From Bacteroidales bacterium (lineage in GTDB: Bacteria; Bacteroidota; Bacteroidia; Bacteroidales; Bacteroidaceae): 46,047 nt of DNA. Under the pieces are notes generated by a model that saw nothing but the letters and a program-made list of their open reading frames with translations, searched no databases and was not told where the DNA came from. This document shows positions 9,928 to 18,098 of this stretch, one piece after another. The stretch spans positions 1 to 46,047 of the forward strand of contig JAQXRG010000016.1 in the NCBI GenBank assembly GCA_029218405.1. Reading direction: 5' to 3'. The position numbers were made by a program, and so were the translations under genes. Numbering within the stretch: the stretch's first letter is position 1; every line of letters starts with the position of its first letter.

Positions 9928-10722
9928 CTAAAAAGTAATGCTGCATTGCAGTCCGATGGCCTGTGGCCGGTGACGGACCGCGTCATTGAAAAGGGTAGGC
10001 TCGAGCCTCATGCCCAGGTCGTTGGTGATGTCAAAGTTGGACAGCTCCGCATCAACATAGGCATCGATGACCGAGAGGAGATATACACCGATGAAGGCGA
10101 AGATGCTCATGTCTCGTTGCCGACGGTACAGGTCCTTGCGCTTGCGGAACAGTTCTTGGTAATAGCTCTTGCGCTGCATGACCATTTCCTGCGTGTAGCC
10201 GGCAGGCAGGAAGTCCATGTAGCTGTCGTTGTTGGGGTTGTCGCTCATGATGTCCTGGTAAGCCTGCGAGTAATCTTTGTACATGTTGCCGTTCCATGTC
10301 AGGGCGTAGGCACACCCCACGAATCCGCCGTAGATGATGGGCAGTTTCCAGTACTTACGGTTATAGATTTGTCCGGCTCCGGGGATGGCCAATGACAGCC
10401 AGACGGAGCGGTTGGGTACCGGTAGCCAGGTCTTCCGTTCTTTTCGTGCGGGAGAGGGGATGGCAGGGGTACCGGCGGCTGTGGCTAACCGTGCCGTGTC
10501 CACCGGCGCTTCCAGTTCATCGATGGCCATGAGTCGGGTGTCGGTACGTACCGTGTCAAGGAGGGCCAGGCTGTCGGCGGCGGAGCGGGCACGTAGAGAG
10601 TCAGCACTCAGTTGTCCGGTTCGGTGTTTGCGGGCCCGTTGTGCCTGGGCTTCCGGGATGCAGGCGACCGTCAGGGCGGCGAGCAGCACGTACAGTCCGT
10701 ATGTCAATAGTTGCTTTTTCAA
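9928..10722 (-). CDS. DUF5683-domain membrane protein
   Basis: A 264-residue protein of unknown function. It has an N-terminal signal peptide (LLTYGLYVLLAALTVACIPEAQAQ), a low-complexity Arg/Ser/Ala-rich linker and then the family signature around SVWLSLAIPGAGQIYNRKYW near residue 108. A hydrophobic segment follows (LPIIYGGFVGCAYALTW), and another lies at about 217-231 (IFAFIGVYLLSVIDAYVDA). This matches the DUF5683 family common in Bacteroidetes and found next to parAB. VTAC-like lipobox is not convincing, since an AQAQ cleavage site seems just as likely. Spacing is 17 bp from parB and 11 bp to the transglycosylase gene, so co-transcription is likely. A role in envelope biology is only inferred from position. 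Confidence 0.85.
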   Translation of the reverse strand: MKKQLLTYGLYVLLAALTVACIPEAQAQRARKHRTGQLSADSLRARSAADSLALLDTVRTDTRLMAIDELEAPVDTARLATAAGTPAIPSPARKERKTWLPVPNRSVWLSLAIPGAGQIYNRKYWKLPIIYGGFVGCAYALTWNGNMYKDYSQAYQDIMSDNPNNDSYMDFLPAGYTQEMVMQRKSYYQELFRKRKDLYRRQRDMSIFAFIGVYLLSVIDAYVDAELSNFDITNDLGMRLEPTLFNDAVRHRPQAIGLQCSITF

Positions 10723-10739
10723 CGTTTCGTTCGTTTGGG

Positions 10740-11639
10740 TTATTCGTTCGGTTTCAGGGTGTCAAGTATCTCCATGATGCGTTCCAGGTCGGCCTCGCTG
10801 CTGAAGGGGATGCTGATTTTTCCCTTTCCCTTGGGGCTGCACGAGAGCTGCACTTTCGCGCCGAAAAAACTGCACAGGTGGTTCTGGAGCAGGGAGTATT
10901 CTTCGGACAGTTTGGCACCTTTCGGCGCAATTTTCTGTCCTGAGGCTTCCACGCTCTCCCCTTGCGACAGGGCTTTGACCATCTCTTCCACCTTGCGGAC
11001 GGAGTAGCCGTTCTTCACGGTCTCGTTGAAGATGTCTATTTGCGCCTTCGGATCGTCCAGGGCCAGCAGGGCGCGGGCATGTCCCATGTCGATGTCTTTG
11101 TTCTTCAAGGCCATCTGTATGGGGGCAGGAAGCTTGAGCAGGCGCAGGTAGTTGGCGATGGTGGTCCGTTTCTTGCCTACTCGTTCGCTGAGCCGTTCCT
11201 GTGTCAGTCCGTACTGTTCGATGAGGTGTTGGTACGCCAGTGCGATTTCCAGCGAGTTGAGGTCCTCGCGCTGGATGTTCTCAATGAGGGCCATTTCCAT
11301 TACGTTCTCATCGTCGGCGGTGCGGATATAGGCAGGAATGGTAGTCAGTCCGGCCAGTTTGGAGGCGCGGAAACGTCGTTCGCCCGCAATGATTTGGTAG
11401 GCGTCCTCGCTGAGCTGCCGCAGGGTGATGGGTTGTATGATGCCGATTTCGGCAATGGAGTCGGCCAGTTCCTGCAGCGCGATGGGGTCGAACTCCCGGC
11501 GGGGCTGGTGGGGGTTCACGGATATCTTGTCCAGTTCCACCTCGCTGATGGAGGAAGATCCGGAGGTGTGTACCTCCTCGCTGGTGGATATCAGTGCGTC
11601 CAGTCCTCGTCCTAAGGCAAATTTCTTCTGTACGGCCAT
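10740..11639 (-). CDS. parB: chromosome partitioning protein ParB
   Basis: A centromere-binding CTP-dependent clamp protein of 299 residues. The N terminus contains the usual KFALGRGLDALI motif. IIQPITLRQ and IIAGERRFRASKLAGL form the ParB/Srx-like nucleotide domain (about 75-115). LTQERLSERVGKKRTTIANYLRLLKLP is the helix-turn-helix. A C-terminal dimer domain ends EADLERIMEILDTL. The gene follows parA with a 5-bp gap. No convincing parS palindrome was found in this window, although parS sites often lie near the origin and parAB, so the sites may be elsewhere or may have a sequence I did not recognise. Confidence 0.95.
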   Translation of the reverse strand: MAVQKKFALGRGLDALISTSEEVHTSGSSSISEVELDKISVNPHQPRREFDPIALQELADSIAEIGIIQPITLRQLSEDAYQIIAGERRFRASKLAGLTTIPAYIRTADDENVMEMALIENIQREDLNSLEIALAYQHLIEQYGLTQERLSERVGKKRTTIANYLRLLKLPAPIQMALKNKDIDMGHARALLALDDPKAQIDIFNETVKNGYSVRKVEEMVKALSQGESVEASGQKIAPKGAKLSEEYSLLQNHLCSFFGAKVQLSCSPKGKGKISIPFSSEADLERIMEILDTLKPNE

Positions 11640-11644
11640 AGTGC

Positions 11645-12412
11645 TTACTTCGTATTATTGGTGATGATTTCCTTGGCCAGGGCCAGGTGGTTCTTGGCAC
11701 CGGTGGAATCGGCATCGTAAAGAATGGCAGGGATGCCGTGGCTGGGTGCCTCGCTCAGTTTCACATTGCGCTGGATGATGGTCTTGAACACCAGTTCCTG
11801 GAAGTGGCGTTTCACTTCGTCGTAAATTTGGTTGGCCAGGCGCAGGCGCGAGTCGAACATCGTGAGCAGGAAACCCTCAATCTCCAACGCGGTGTTCAGC
11901 TTGGTCTTGATAATCTTGATGGTGTTGAGCAGTTTGCTGATACCCTCCAGCGCGAAGTACTCGCACTGCACAGGGATGATGACCGAATCGGCGGCAGTGA
12001 GCGCGTTGATGGTAATCAGGCCCAACGAGGGCGAGCAGTCTATCAAGATGTAGTCGTACGCCTCCTTCATCGGTTCCAGCGCCTTCCGCATGATTTTCTC
12101 ACGGTTGTCGAGGTTCAGCATTTCAATTTCGGCACCCACCAGGTCGATGTGTGAAGGGATGATGTCCAGTCCTTCGATGTCGGTGGTATAGATGGCTTCC
12201 CGGATGTCCGTGTGGTTGATCAGGCACTCGTAGATGGAGCAGTCTATATCTTTGATGTCCACGCCCAGTCCCGACGAAGCGTTTGCCTGCGGGTCAGCGT
12301 CCACTACCAGCACTTTCTTTTCCAGTGTGGCCAATGAGGCGGCCAAGTTGATGGTGGTGGTGGTCTTGCCCACACCTCCCTTTTGGTTGGCCAAAGCAAT
12401 TGTTTTTCCCAT
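11645..12412 (-). CDS. parA: chromosome partitioning ATPase ParA/Soj
   Basis: A Walker-type ATPase that moves ParB-parS complexes. The ATG at 12412 is chosen because it gives the canonical N terminus MGKTIALANQKGGVGKTTTT with the deviant Walker A box KGGVGKT; an in-frame extension to 12481 would add an atypical 23-residue leader. VLVVDADPQANASSGLG is the A' motif and YILIDCSPSLGLITINAL the Walker B region. The protein is 255 residues, normal for Soj. It is divergent from surE, with 147 bp between the start codons. No minus-strand -7 box of good quality was recognised there. Confidence 0.95.
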   Translation of the reverse strand: MGKTIALANQKGGVGKTTTTINLAASLATLEKKVLVVDADPQANASSGLGVDIKDIDCSIYECLINHTDIREAIYTTDIEGLDIIPSHIDLVGAEIEMLNLDNREKIMRKALEPMKEAYDYILIDCSPSLGLITINALTAADSVIIPVQCEYFALEGISKLLNTIKIIKTKLNTALEIEGFLLTMFDSRLRLANQIYDEVKRHFQELVFKTIIQRNVKLSEAPSHGIPAILYDADSTGAKNHLALAKEIITNNTK

Positions 12413-12527
12413 ATTCATCTGTTTTATCGGGTGCGAAGTAACGAATAATCGGCGAGATAGCCTATTAAAAAATGGTAACAATGACTGAAATGTTGATAAC
12501 TTACCGTATCTGTTAATAACTTCTTCT

Positions 12528-12535
12528 TAACTTTG
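12528..12535 (+). promoter_or_regulatory. putative -7 box of surE-lpxB
   Basis: TAACTTTG matches the Bacteroidetes -7 consensus TAnnTTTG and lies 24 bp before the surE ATG at 12560. The -33 region is not a good match (around TGTTAA, 12511-12516), so this is a position-supported but weak call. Confidence 0.5.
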
Positions 12536-12559
12536 CCGCCAAATCAAACGAAAAACAGA

Positions 12560-13327
12560 ATGATGGAAAACAGACCTTTGCTATTGCTGTCGAACGATGA
12601 CGGTGTGCAGGCCAAGGGGCTGCAGGAGCTGGTAAAGACGCTCCGCCCTCTTGCTGACTTGGTGGTGGTAGCCCCCGATGGGCCTCGGTCGGGCGCTTCG
12701 GCGGCGATTACTTCCGAATTCCCCCTGCGGCTTACCTTATTAAATAACGAGCCCGGGCTCACGGTGTACCAGTGTAACGGTACACCGGTGGATTGTGTGA
12801 AACTGGCGTTGCACGCGGTAATGCCCCGCCGTCCGGACCTGGTAGTGGGCGGCATCAACCATGGTGACAACTCGTCGGTCAATGTCCACTATTCCGGTAC
12901 CATGGGGGTGGTGATTGAAGGCTGCCTGAAACAGTTGCCGGCTGTGGGCTTCTCGCTGTGCAACCATGCCCCCGACGCAGACTTCGGTCCGGTGCTGCCC
13001 TACGTGCGGCGCATCACGGAGACTGTGCTTCGGGAAGGACTTCCAGAAGGTACGTGCCTGAACGTGAACTTTCCCGATGCACCGACTTTTCAGGGCGTGC
13101 GTATCTGTCGCCAGACCCATGGAGTGTGGAGAGGCGAGTACGAGGCGCACCGTCATCCCAAGGGAGGAGAGCGGTATTGGCTCACCGGCTGGTATGATAA
13201 CCTGGAGCCGGACAGTGAGGATACTGACCACTGGGCGCTGGACCACGGCTATGTGGCTATCACGCCCACCCAGATTGACATGACGGCCTACGGGCTGATG
13301 GACACGATGAAAGACTGGCGGTTATGA
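12560..13327 (+). CDS. surE: 5'/3'-nucleotidase SurE
   Basis: SurE is a metal-dependent nucleoside-monophosphate phosphatase. The ATG at 12560 yields MMENRPLLLLSNDDGVQAKG, with the catalytic Asp pair in the SNDDG motif. A TTG 27 bp upstream would overlap the predicted -7 box and is rejected as the start. GASAAIT, VVGGINHGDNSSVNVHYSGTMGVVIEG and the terminal DMTAYGLMDTMKDW are family hallmarks. The product is 255 residues. Its stop codon overlaps the lpxB start as ATGA (13324-13327), so translation of the two is coupled. Confidence 0.95.
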   Translation: MMENRPLLLLSNDDGVQAKGLQELVKTLRPLADLVVVAPDGPRSGASAAITSEFPLRLTLLNNEPGLTVYQCNGTPVDCVKLALHAVMPRRPDLVVGGINHGDNSSVNVHYSGTMGVVIEGCLKQLPAVGFSLCNHAPDADFGPVLPYVRRITETVLREGLPEGTCLNVNFPDAPTFQGVRICRQTHGVWRGEYEAHRHPKGGERYWLTGWYDNLEPDSEDTDHWALDHGYVAITPTQIDMTAYGLMDTMKDWRL

Positions 13328-14475
13328 AGTATTATTTGATAGTAGGCGAAGCGTCGGGCGACCTCCACGCCTCGAACTTGATGAAAGCCTTGCTGCAGGA
13401 AGACCCTGCGGCTGAGTTTCGCTTCTTCGGCGGAGACCTGATGCAGGCGGTGGGCGGTACCTTGGTAAAGCACTACCGAGAGATGGCCTACATGGGTTTC
13501 ATCCCTGTGCTGCTCCATCTGCGTACCATTTTCCGCAACATGGACCAGTGCCGTCGCGATATTGTCGGCTGGTGCCCCGATGTGCTGATTCTGGTCGATT
13601 ATCCGGGTTTTAACCTCAAGATAGCCAACTATATCCGTCGGCATACCCGCATCCCTGTCTATTACTACATCTCTCCCAAGATATGGGCCTGGAAGGAGTA
13701 CCGTATCCGAGACATCCGACGCGACGTGGACGAGCTGTTCTCTATCCTGCCTTTTGAGGTGGACTTTTTCGAGCAGAAGCACCACTATCCAATTCATTAC
13801 GTGGGAAATCCATGTGTGGATGCGGTGGAGGAGTTCCGGACCGCCCAGGCACTTTCGCCCCACGAGTTTGCCGCGAGGAACGGCCTTGATGACCGCCCTG
13901 TCATTGCGTTGCTGGCGGGTAGCCGTCGGCAGGAAATCAAGGACAATCTGGTCCGCATGGTGGAGGCGGCGAAGGTGTTCACCGGACACCAGTTGGTAGT
14001 GGCCGGCGCGCCCGGCATTGAACCGGAGTATTATAGGCGTTTCATGGCCGATGGCGTGAAGATTGTCTTCGGACAGACCTATGGCCTGCTCCAGCATGCT
14101 GAGGCGGCGTTGGTCACTTCGGGAACCGCTACGTTGGAGACCGCTCTTTTCCGGGTACCTCAGGTGGTGTGCTATTACACCCCAGTCGGCCGCTTGGTAT
14201 CGTTCCTGCGACGTCGGCTGTTGAAGGTGCCCTACATCTCGTTGGTCAATCTTATTGCAGGACGCGAGGTCGTGAAAGAACTGGTGGCGGACGCTATGAC
14301 TGTTCATAACATCCGCCACCAGTTGGAGGCCGTCCTTGAAGGAGGAAGCGGCCGTACCCTTCAGTTGGAAGGCTATGCCGACATGGCCCGGAGGTTAGGA
14401 GAGGCAGGCGCTTCCCGACGTGCCGCGCAGGCGATGCTCCGTTGCCTCACCAAGACAGTGCATACAGGTAAATGA
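13324..14475 (+). CDS. lpxB: lipid-A-disaccharide synthase
   Basis: LpxB joins UDP-2,3-diacylglucosamine and lipid X to make the lipid A disaccharide at the inner face of the inner membrane. The product is 383 residues. The N terminus YYLIVGEASGDLHASNLM is the family signature, followed by DVLILVDYPGFNLKIANY, YYISPKIWAWKEYR, YVGNPCVDAV and LLAGSRRQEIKDN. ALVTSGTATLETAL near the C terminus is the sugar-nucleotide binding site. It is coupled to surE by a 4-bp overlap. Its last 29 bp (14447-14475) overlap the 3' end of the convergent cdsA gene, so there is no room for a terminator between them. Confidence 0.96.
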   Translation: MKYYLIVGEASGDLHASNLMKALLQEDPAAEFRFFGGDLMQAVGGTLVKHYREMAYMGFIPVLLHLRTIFRNMDQCRRDIVGWCPDVLILVDYPGFNLKIANYIRRHTRIPVYYYISPKIWAWKEYRIRDIRRDVDELFSILPFEVDFFEQKHHYPIHYVGNPCVDAVEEFRTAQALSPHEFAARNGLDDRPVIALLAGSRRQEIKDNLVRMVEAAKVFTGHQLVVAGAPGIEPEYYRRFMADGVKIVFGQTYGLLQHAEAALVTSGTATLETALFRVPQVVCYYTPVGRLVSFLRRRLLKVPYISLVNLIAGREVVKELVADAMTVHNIRHQLEAVLEGGSGRTLQLEGYADMARRLGEAGASRRAAQAMLRCLTKTVHTGK

Positions 14476-15283
14476 CCGCTGCCGGAACGGCCATCAGTGT
14501 GCTGTCGAAACGGTCGAGCATCCCTCCGTGTCCCGGCAGGATGTTTCCCGAGTCCTTGATGCCCAGCGTGCGTTTCAGCAACGATTCCGTAAGGTCTCCC
14601 CACGTGCCGAACACTACCACCGTCAATGCCAGTCCCATCCAATGGAGCAACGGGAGGAAGGGGAAGAAATGCGCCAGTACGGTGGCGGCGATGAGGCTGA
14701 ACGCCGCTCCGCCGATGGAGCCTTCCCACGACTTTTTGGGCGAGATGCGCTCAAAAAGGCGGTGCCGTCCGAACAGCATGCCCGTGCAGTAGGCTCCCGT
14801 ATCGTTCACCCAGGTGAAGATGAAGATGGACAGCGGCAGGACGGGGTTGTATTCCGTGCTACCGTCGGTTCCTGCTGAATGGTAAGCCAGCACGTTGAGC
14901 AGCGAGAAGGCCAAAGCTATGTACAGCTGGCTCATCATGGCGTACGCCCAGTTCTGGATAGGGTCTTTCCGCTTCTTGTACAGCTCGCTGATGAACAGGT
15001 AGAGCAGTAGGCCGAGGTACGGGATGAAGACCCCGTTGTTGCCCGGCGCTACCCCAATATAGCCAAAGCAAAGAAAGAGGAACACGCCTGCCAGTATCGA
15101 GATGGGCAGGTTCATCTGCACGTTTCCCGTCCGGTTGACCAACGCACCAAACTCTTGAATGGTCAGTGCCGTAATCACGGTGAACAGGAGGGTGAACGGT
15201 ACAGGACCTCCTACCATGCAGCCGATGAGAACGGCTACAAAGAGGAGTCCTGTAATGGCTCGTTGAATAAAGTTATTTTTCAC
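14447..15283 (-). CDS. cdsA: phosphatidate cytidylyltransferase
   Basis: CdsA makes CDP-diacylglycerol from CTP and phosphatidate at the inner membrane, the branch point of phospholipid synthesis. The product has 278 residues and about eight hydrophobic segments, starting with ITGLLFVAVLIGCMVGG. The signature LKRTLGIKDSGNILPGHGG followed by MLDRFDS lies near residues 237-262. RLFERISPKKSWEG is also typical. It is the last gene of the rsfS-ftsH-cdsA unit, 36 bp after ftsH, a gene order I recall from other Bacteroidetes. The 3' end overlaps lpxB on the other strand by 29 bp. Confidence 0.95.
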   Translation of the reverse strand: MKNNFIQRAITGLLFVAVLIGCMVGGPVPFTLLFTVITALTIQEFGALVNRTGNVQMNLPISILAGVFLFLCFGYIGVAPGNNGVFIPYLGLLLYLFISELYKKRKDPIQNWAYAMMSQLYIALAFSLLNVLAYHSAGTDGSTEYNPVLPLSIFIFTWVNDTGAYCTGMLFGRHRLFERISPKKSWEGSIGGAAFSLIAATVLAHFFPFLPLLHWMGLALTVVVFGTWGDLTESLLKRTLGIKDSGNILPGHGGMLDRFDSTLMAVPAAVIYLYALSW

Positions 15284-15319
15284 GGTCGTATAGATTTAGA
15301 GTGATAGGTACTACGTTTC

Positions 15320-17308
15320 TCACGCCTCACTGGCGGTGTCCGGTGCAGAGGCAGCCGAGCTGTCCGGCAGGGCAGGGGTGGTCTTTTCCTCTTCCGCCAT
15401 GATTTCCTCCGAGCGGGATGTCCAGGGGCGCTTGCCGAAAATCCGTTCCACATCTTCGGCGAAGATGACCTCCTTTTCGATGAGCAGTTCCGCCAGTTGG
15501 TTGTGGCCTGCCGCGTGCTCACGCAGCAGCTCCTTGGCCCGGGCGTACTGTCCGGCAATCATCTTGCCCACTTCCTCGTCAATCCGCTCAGCGGTTCGCT
15601 CGCTGTAGGGCTTGTTGAACATATACTCGTCTGAGCTGCTGTAATAACACAGGTTGGGCAGTTCGTCGCTCATGCCGGCGTAGGCAATCATACCGTATGC
15701 CTGCTTCGTCACCCGTTCCAGGTCGTTCATGGCACCCGTTGAGATGCGTCCGATGAACACCTCTTCGGCAGCACGTCCGCCCAGAGTGGCACACATTTCG
15801 TCCAGCATTTGCTCCTTGGTCGTAATCTGCCGTTCCTCGGGCAGGTACCAAGCGGCTCCCAATGCCCTTCCTCGGGGGACAATGGTCACCTTTATCAGCG
15901 GGTTGGCATGTTCCAGGAACCACGAGATGGTGGCGTGTCCCGCCTCGTGCAGGGCAATGGCCCGCTTCTCGTCGGCAGTCATCACCTTTGTCTTCTTCTC
16001 CAGGCCTCCTACAATACGGTCAATAGCGGCCAGAAAGTCCGTTTTCCCCACAGCTGCCTGTCCGTGCCGGGCGGCAATGAGGGCCGCCTCGTTGCAGACG
16101 TTGGCGATGTCCGCTCCGCTGAAGCCCGGTGTCTGTCGGGCCAGCAGGTCCACGTCCACGGTATCGTCGAGCTTCAGCGGCCGCAGGTGGACGCCAAACA
16201 CTTCCTTGCGCTCGTTCAGGTCGGGCAGGTCCACGTAAATCTGCCGGTCAAAGCGTCCGGCCCGCAGCAGTGCCTTGTCGAGGATGTCCACGCGGTTGGT
16301 AGCCGCCAGGATGATGACCCCACTGTTCGAACCGAATCCATCCATTTCTGTCAACAGCTGGTTCAGGGTGCTTTCGCGCTCATCATTGCCGCCCATACTG
16401 GCGTTCTTCCCGCGTGCGCGGCCCACGGCGTCAATCTCGTCAATGAAGATGATACACGGCGCTTTTTCCTTGGCCTGTCGGAAAAGGTCGCGTACGCGCG
16501 ATGCGCCCACGCCCACGAACATCTCTACAAAGTCCGAACCCGACATGGAGAAGAACGGCACGTCTGCTTCACCGGCCACAGCTTTGGCCAACAAGGTCTT
16601 ACCGGTTCCCGGAGGGCCGACCAGCAAGGCTCCCTTAGGAATCTTGCCTCCCAGTTCGGTGTATTTCTGTGGCTGTTTCAGGAAGTCTACGATTTCCTGC
16701 ACTTCCTGTTTGGCGGCCGCCTGGCCCGCTACGTCCTTGAAGGTAATCTTGTTGGCGGCCCCTTTCTCAAAGAGTTGCGCCCGGCTCTTGCCCACACTGA
16801 ACACGTTGGCCGCTCCACCCGGTCCTGCTCCTCCTCCCATGCGTCGCATGATGAACATCCACAGGCCCACCAGCAGGAAGATGGGGAAGATGTTCCAGAA
16901 AATCATGCCCAGGTAGTTGCCCTGCTTCTTGTAGCTCAGCGAGCCGGTGAAGTGCCCGTCCTTCTGTTCCTGGTCCAGGAACTTCTCCAGGGCTTCCATG
17001 GATCCTCCCTGTACTTTTACAAAAGGGCTTCGTCCTACCTTCGAGGCATCTTTCTTGAACACGTCCACGATGTGCTCGGGCTGGATATACATTTCGATGG
17101 AATTGTCGTCGTAGGCTACGATACGACTGGCGTAGCCGTTCGATACCATCTGCTGGAATTCCGTATAGGTCACCTCCTTACTGCCACTGCCCTCCTCGCC
17201 GGTCAGGTAGAGGTAGCCGATGACCAGCGCGATGATGACATACAGCCATGTCAGGCTGGGACGGGGCATGTTCATTTTCGGTTTGTTTGAATTGAAGTTC
17301 TCGCTCAT
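15320..17308 (-). CDS. ftsH: ATP-dependent zinc metalloprotease FtsH
   Basis: A membrane-anchored AAA+ protease of 662 residues that degrades misfolded and regulatory membrane proteins. The first membrane segment is near residues 19-36 ([17 protein letters not shown]) and the second near 131-151 ([20 protein letters not shown]), with a periplasmic domain between. The AAA domain has Walker [10 protein letters not shown] (near 230), Walker [14 protein letters not shown] and the second region of homology [22 protein letters not shown]. The protease domain has the zinc motif HEAGH near 452. The C terminus is a variable Glu/Ala/Thr-rich tail. It lies 22 bp downstream of rsfS and upstream of cdsA. 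Confidence 0.97.
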   Translation of the reverse strand: MSENFNSNKPKMNMPRPSLTWLYVIIALVIGYLYLTGEEGSGSKEVTYTEFQQMVSNGYASRIVAYDDNSIEMYIQPEHIVDVFKKDASKVGRSPFVKVQGGSMEALEKFLDQEQKDGHFTGSLSYKKQGNYLGMIFWNIFPIFLLVGLWMFIMRRMGGGAGPGGAANVFSVGKSRAQLFEKGAANKITFKDVAGQAAAKQEVQEIVDFLKQPQKYTELGGKIPKGALLVGPPGTGKTLLAKAVAGEADVPFFSMSGSDFVEMFVGVGASRVRDLFRQAKEKAPCIIFIDEIDAVGRARGKNASMGGNDERESTLNQLLTEMDGFGSNSGVIILAATNRVDILDKALLRAGRFDRQIYVDLPDLNERKEVFGVHLRPLKLDDTVDVDLLARQTPGFSGADIANVCNEAALIAARHGQAAVGKTDFLAAIDRIVGGLEKKTKVMTADEKRAIALHEAGHATISWFLEHANPLIKVTIVPRGRALGAAWYLPEERQITTKEQMLDEMCATLGGRAAEEVFIGRISTGAMNDLERVTKQAYGMIAYAGMSDELPNLCYYSSSDEYMFNKPYSERTAERIDEEVGKMIAGQYARAKELLREHAAGHNQLAELLIEKEVIFAEDVERIFGKRPWTSRSEEIMAEEEKTTPALPDSSAASAPDTASEA

Positions 17309-17330
17309 TGTTTCACTCCTTTTTGGTTAA

Positions 17331-17690
17331 TCAGTCCAGATCGGGGATATGTGTCAGCCGCGCGTCGGCCCAGAGGTGCTCCAGGTTATAGAACTCGCGG
17401 ATATCAGGCAGGAAGATGTGCACCATCACATCTCCGTAGTCCAGCGCCACCCATTGTGCGTTGCGCACACCGTCTGTCGCGTATGCCTTCTGCCCGGTAT
17501 GCTCGCGTACATACTCCTTTACCGAGTCGGTGAGTGCCAGCACCTGGCTGGGTGAGTTACCCTGACAGATGACGAAATACTTGCAAATGGTGTCGCCGAT
17601 GTTGGTCAGGTCGGCCACCACGATGCTTTTTCCTTTCTTCTCTTGAATCCCTTCTATGATTTTCTGTACTAAATCTTTTGTTTCGTTCAT
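17331..17690 (-). CDS. rsfS: ribosomal silencing factor RsfS
   Basis: RsfS binds ribosomal protein uL14 and blocks subunit joining when nutrients are short. The product is 119 residues. IVVADLTNIGDTICKYFVICQGNSPSQV and the later WVALDYGDVMVHIF and REFYNLEHLWADA stretches are characteristic. It is the promoter-proximal gene of the rsfS-ftsH-cdsA unit. A -7 box TATCTTTG lies 34-41 bp upstream of the start. Confidence 0.95.
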   Translation of the reverse strand: MNETKDLVQKIIEGIQEKKGKSIVVADLTNIGDTICKYFVICQGNSPSQVLALTDSVKEYVREHTGQKAYATDGVRNAQWVALDYGDVMVHIFLPDIREFYNLEHLWADARLTHIPDLD

Positions 17691-17723
17691 TCTTACTTCT
17701 TCGTTTTAATCATTGAATGCGGA

Positions 17724-17755
17724 CAAAGATACTTTCTTTTCCGCATACGACGAAA
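17724..17755 (-). promoter_or_regulatory. putative promoter of rsfS-ftsH-cdsA
   Basis: Minus-strand TATCTTTG (17731-17724) fits the -7 consensus TAnnTTTG. A TTTCG (17755-17751) lies 19 bp upstream and resembles the -33 TTTG. The rsfS start codon at 17690 is 34 bp downstream. Confidence 0.55.
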
Positions 17756-17854
17756 GAAACCGTCTCTTTTCTCTTGTTTTTAGTGTTTTTTGGGGGATAA
17801 ATCTGCCCCTAAACAAAAAAAATGCGCTTTTTACGAAAAAAAATGCCGAAAAAG

Positions 17855-17885
17855 TTTGGTGGGTTCCAAAAAAGCCGTACCTTTG
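17855..17885 (+). promoter_or_regulatory. promoter of the tRNA-Gln gene
   Basis: TTTG (17855-17858) and TACCTTTG (17878-17885) are separated by 19 bp, a near-perfect Bacteroidetes housekeeping promoter. Transcription should begin around 17892, about 34 bp before the mature tRNA. Confidence 0.75.
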
Positions 17886-17925
17886 CAGCGTCAAAACGAA
17901 AGGGATGACAAATAAGATATGATTT

Positions 17926-17999
17926 TGGACTATGGTGTAATGGTAACACAACAGATTCTGGTCCTGTTTTTCCTGGTTCGAGTCCGGGTAGCCCAACCA
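17926..17999 (+). tRNA. tRNA-Gln (anticodon CUG, CCA encoded)
   Basis: The fold is acceptor 17926-17932 with 17989-17995, D-stem GTGT/ACAC (17935-17938 with 17946-17949), anticodon stem 17951-17955 with 17963-17967, and T-stem 17972-17976 with 17984-17988 around TTCGAGT. The discriminator is A17996 and CCA is encoded at 17997-17999. The loop TTCTGGT places anticodon CTG at 17958-17960, reading CAG for glutamine. The 5' U1 (T17926) is usual for tRNA-Gln. Two A-C mispairs are visible: position 4-69 in the acceptor (A17929, C17992) and position 31-39 in the anticodon stem (A17955, C17963). The gene has its own promoter and terminator. Confidence 0.92.
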
Positions 18000-18036
18000 A
18001 AAGTGAACGCCAATGACTGACGTTCACTTTTTTTTC
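17999..18036 (+). terminator. Rho-independent terminator after tRNA-Gln
   Basis: AAGTGAACG (18001-18009) pairs with CGTTCACTT (18021-18029), followed by an eight-T run from 18028. It starts directly after the encoded CCA. Confidence 0.9.
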
Positions 18037-18046
18037 TGTCCGGATG

Positions 18047-18078
18047 TTTGCACAGTTGCCACTAATGCTGTATATTTG
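18047..18078 (+). promoter_or_regulatory. promoter of the YitT-family gene
   Basis: TTTG (18047-18050) and TATATTTG (18071-18078) are spaced by 20 bp, matching the Bacteroidetes consensus. The ATG at 18099 is 20 bp after the -7 box, giving a very short leader. Confidence 0.7.
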
Positions 18079-18098
18079 CCGAATAAATATCTGAATGT

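Noticed and set aside
12413-12481. A longer ParA starting at 12481
   Set aside because: The extra 23 residues are not typical of Soj proteins, and the canonical start MGKTIALANQKGG is at 12412.
10740-12559. A parS site near parAB
   Set aside because: No 14-16-bp palindrome resembling TGTTTCACGTGAAACA or a close variant was found by eye here or elsewhere in the window.
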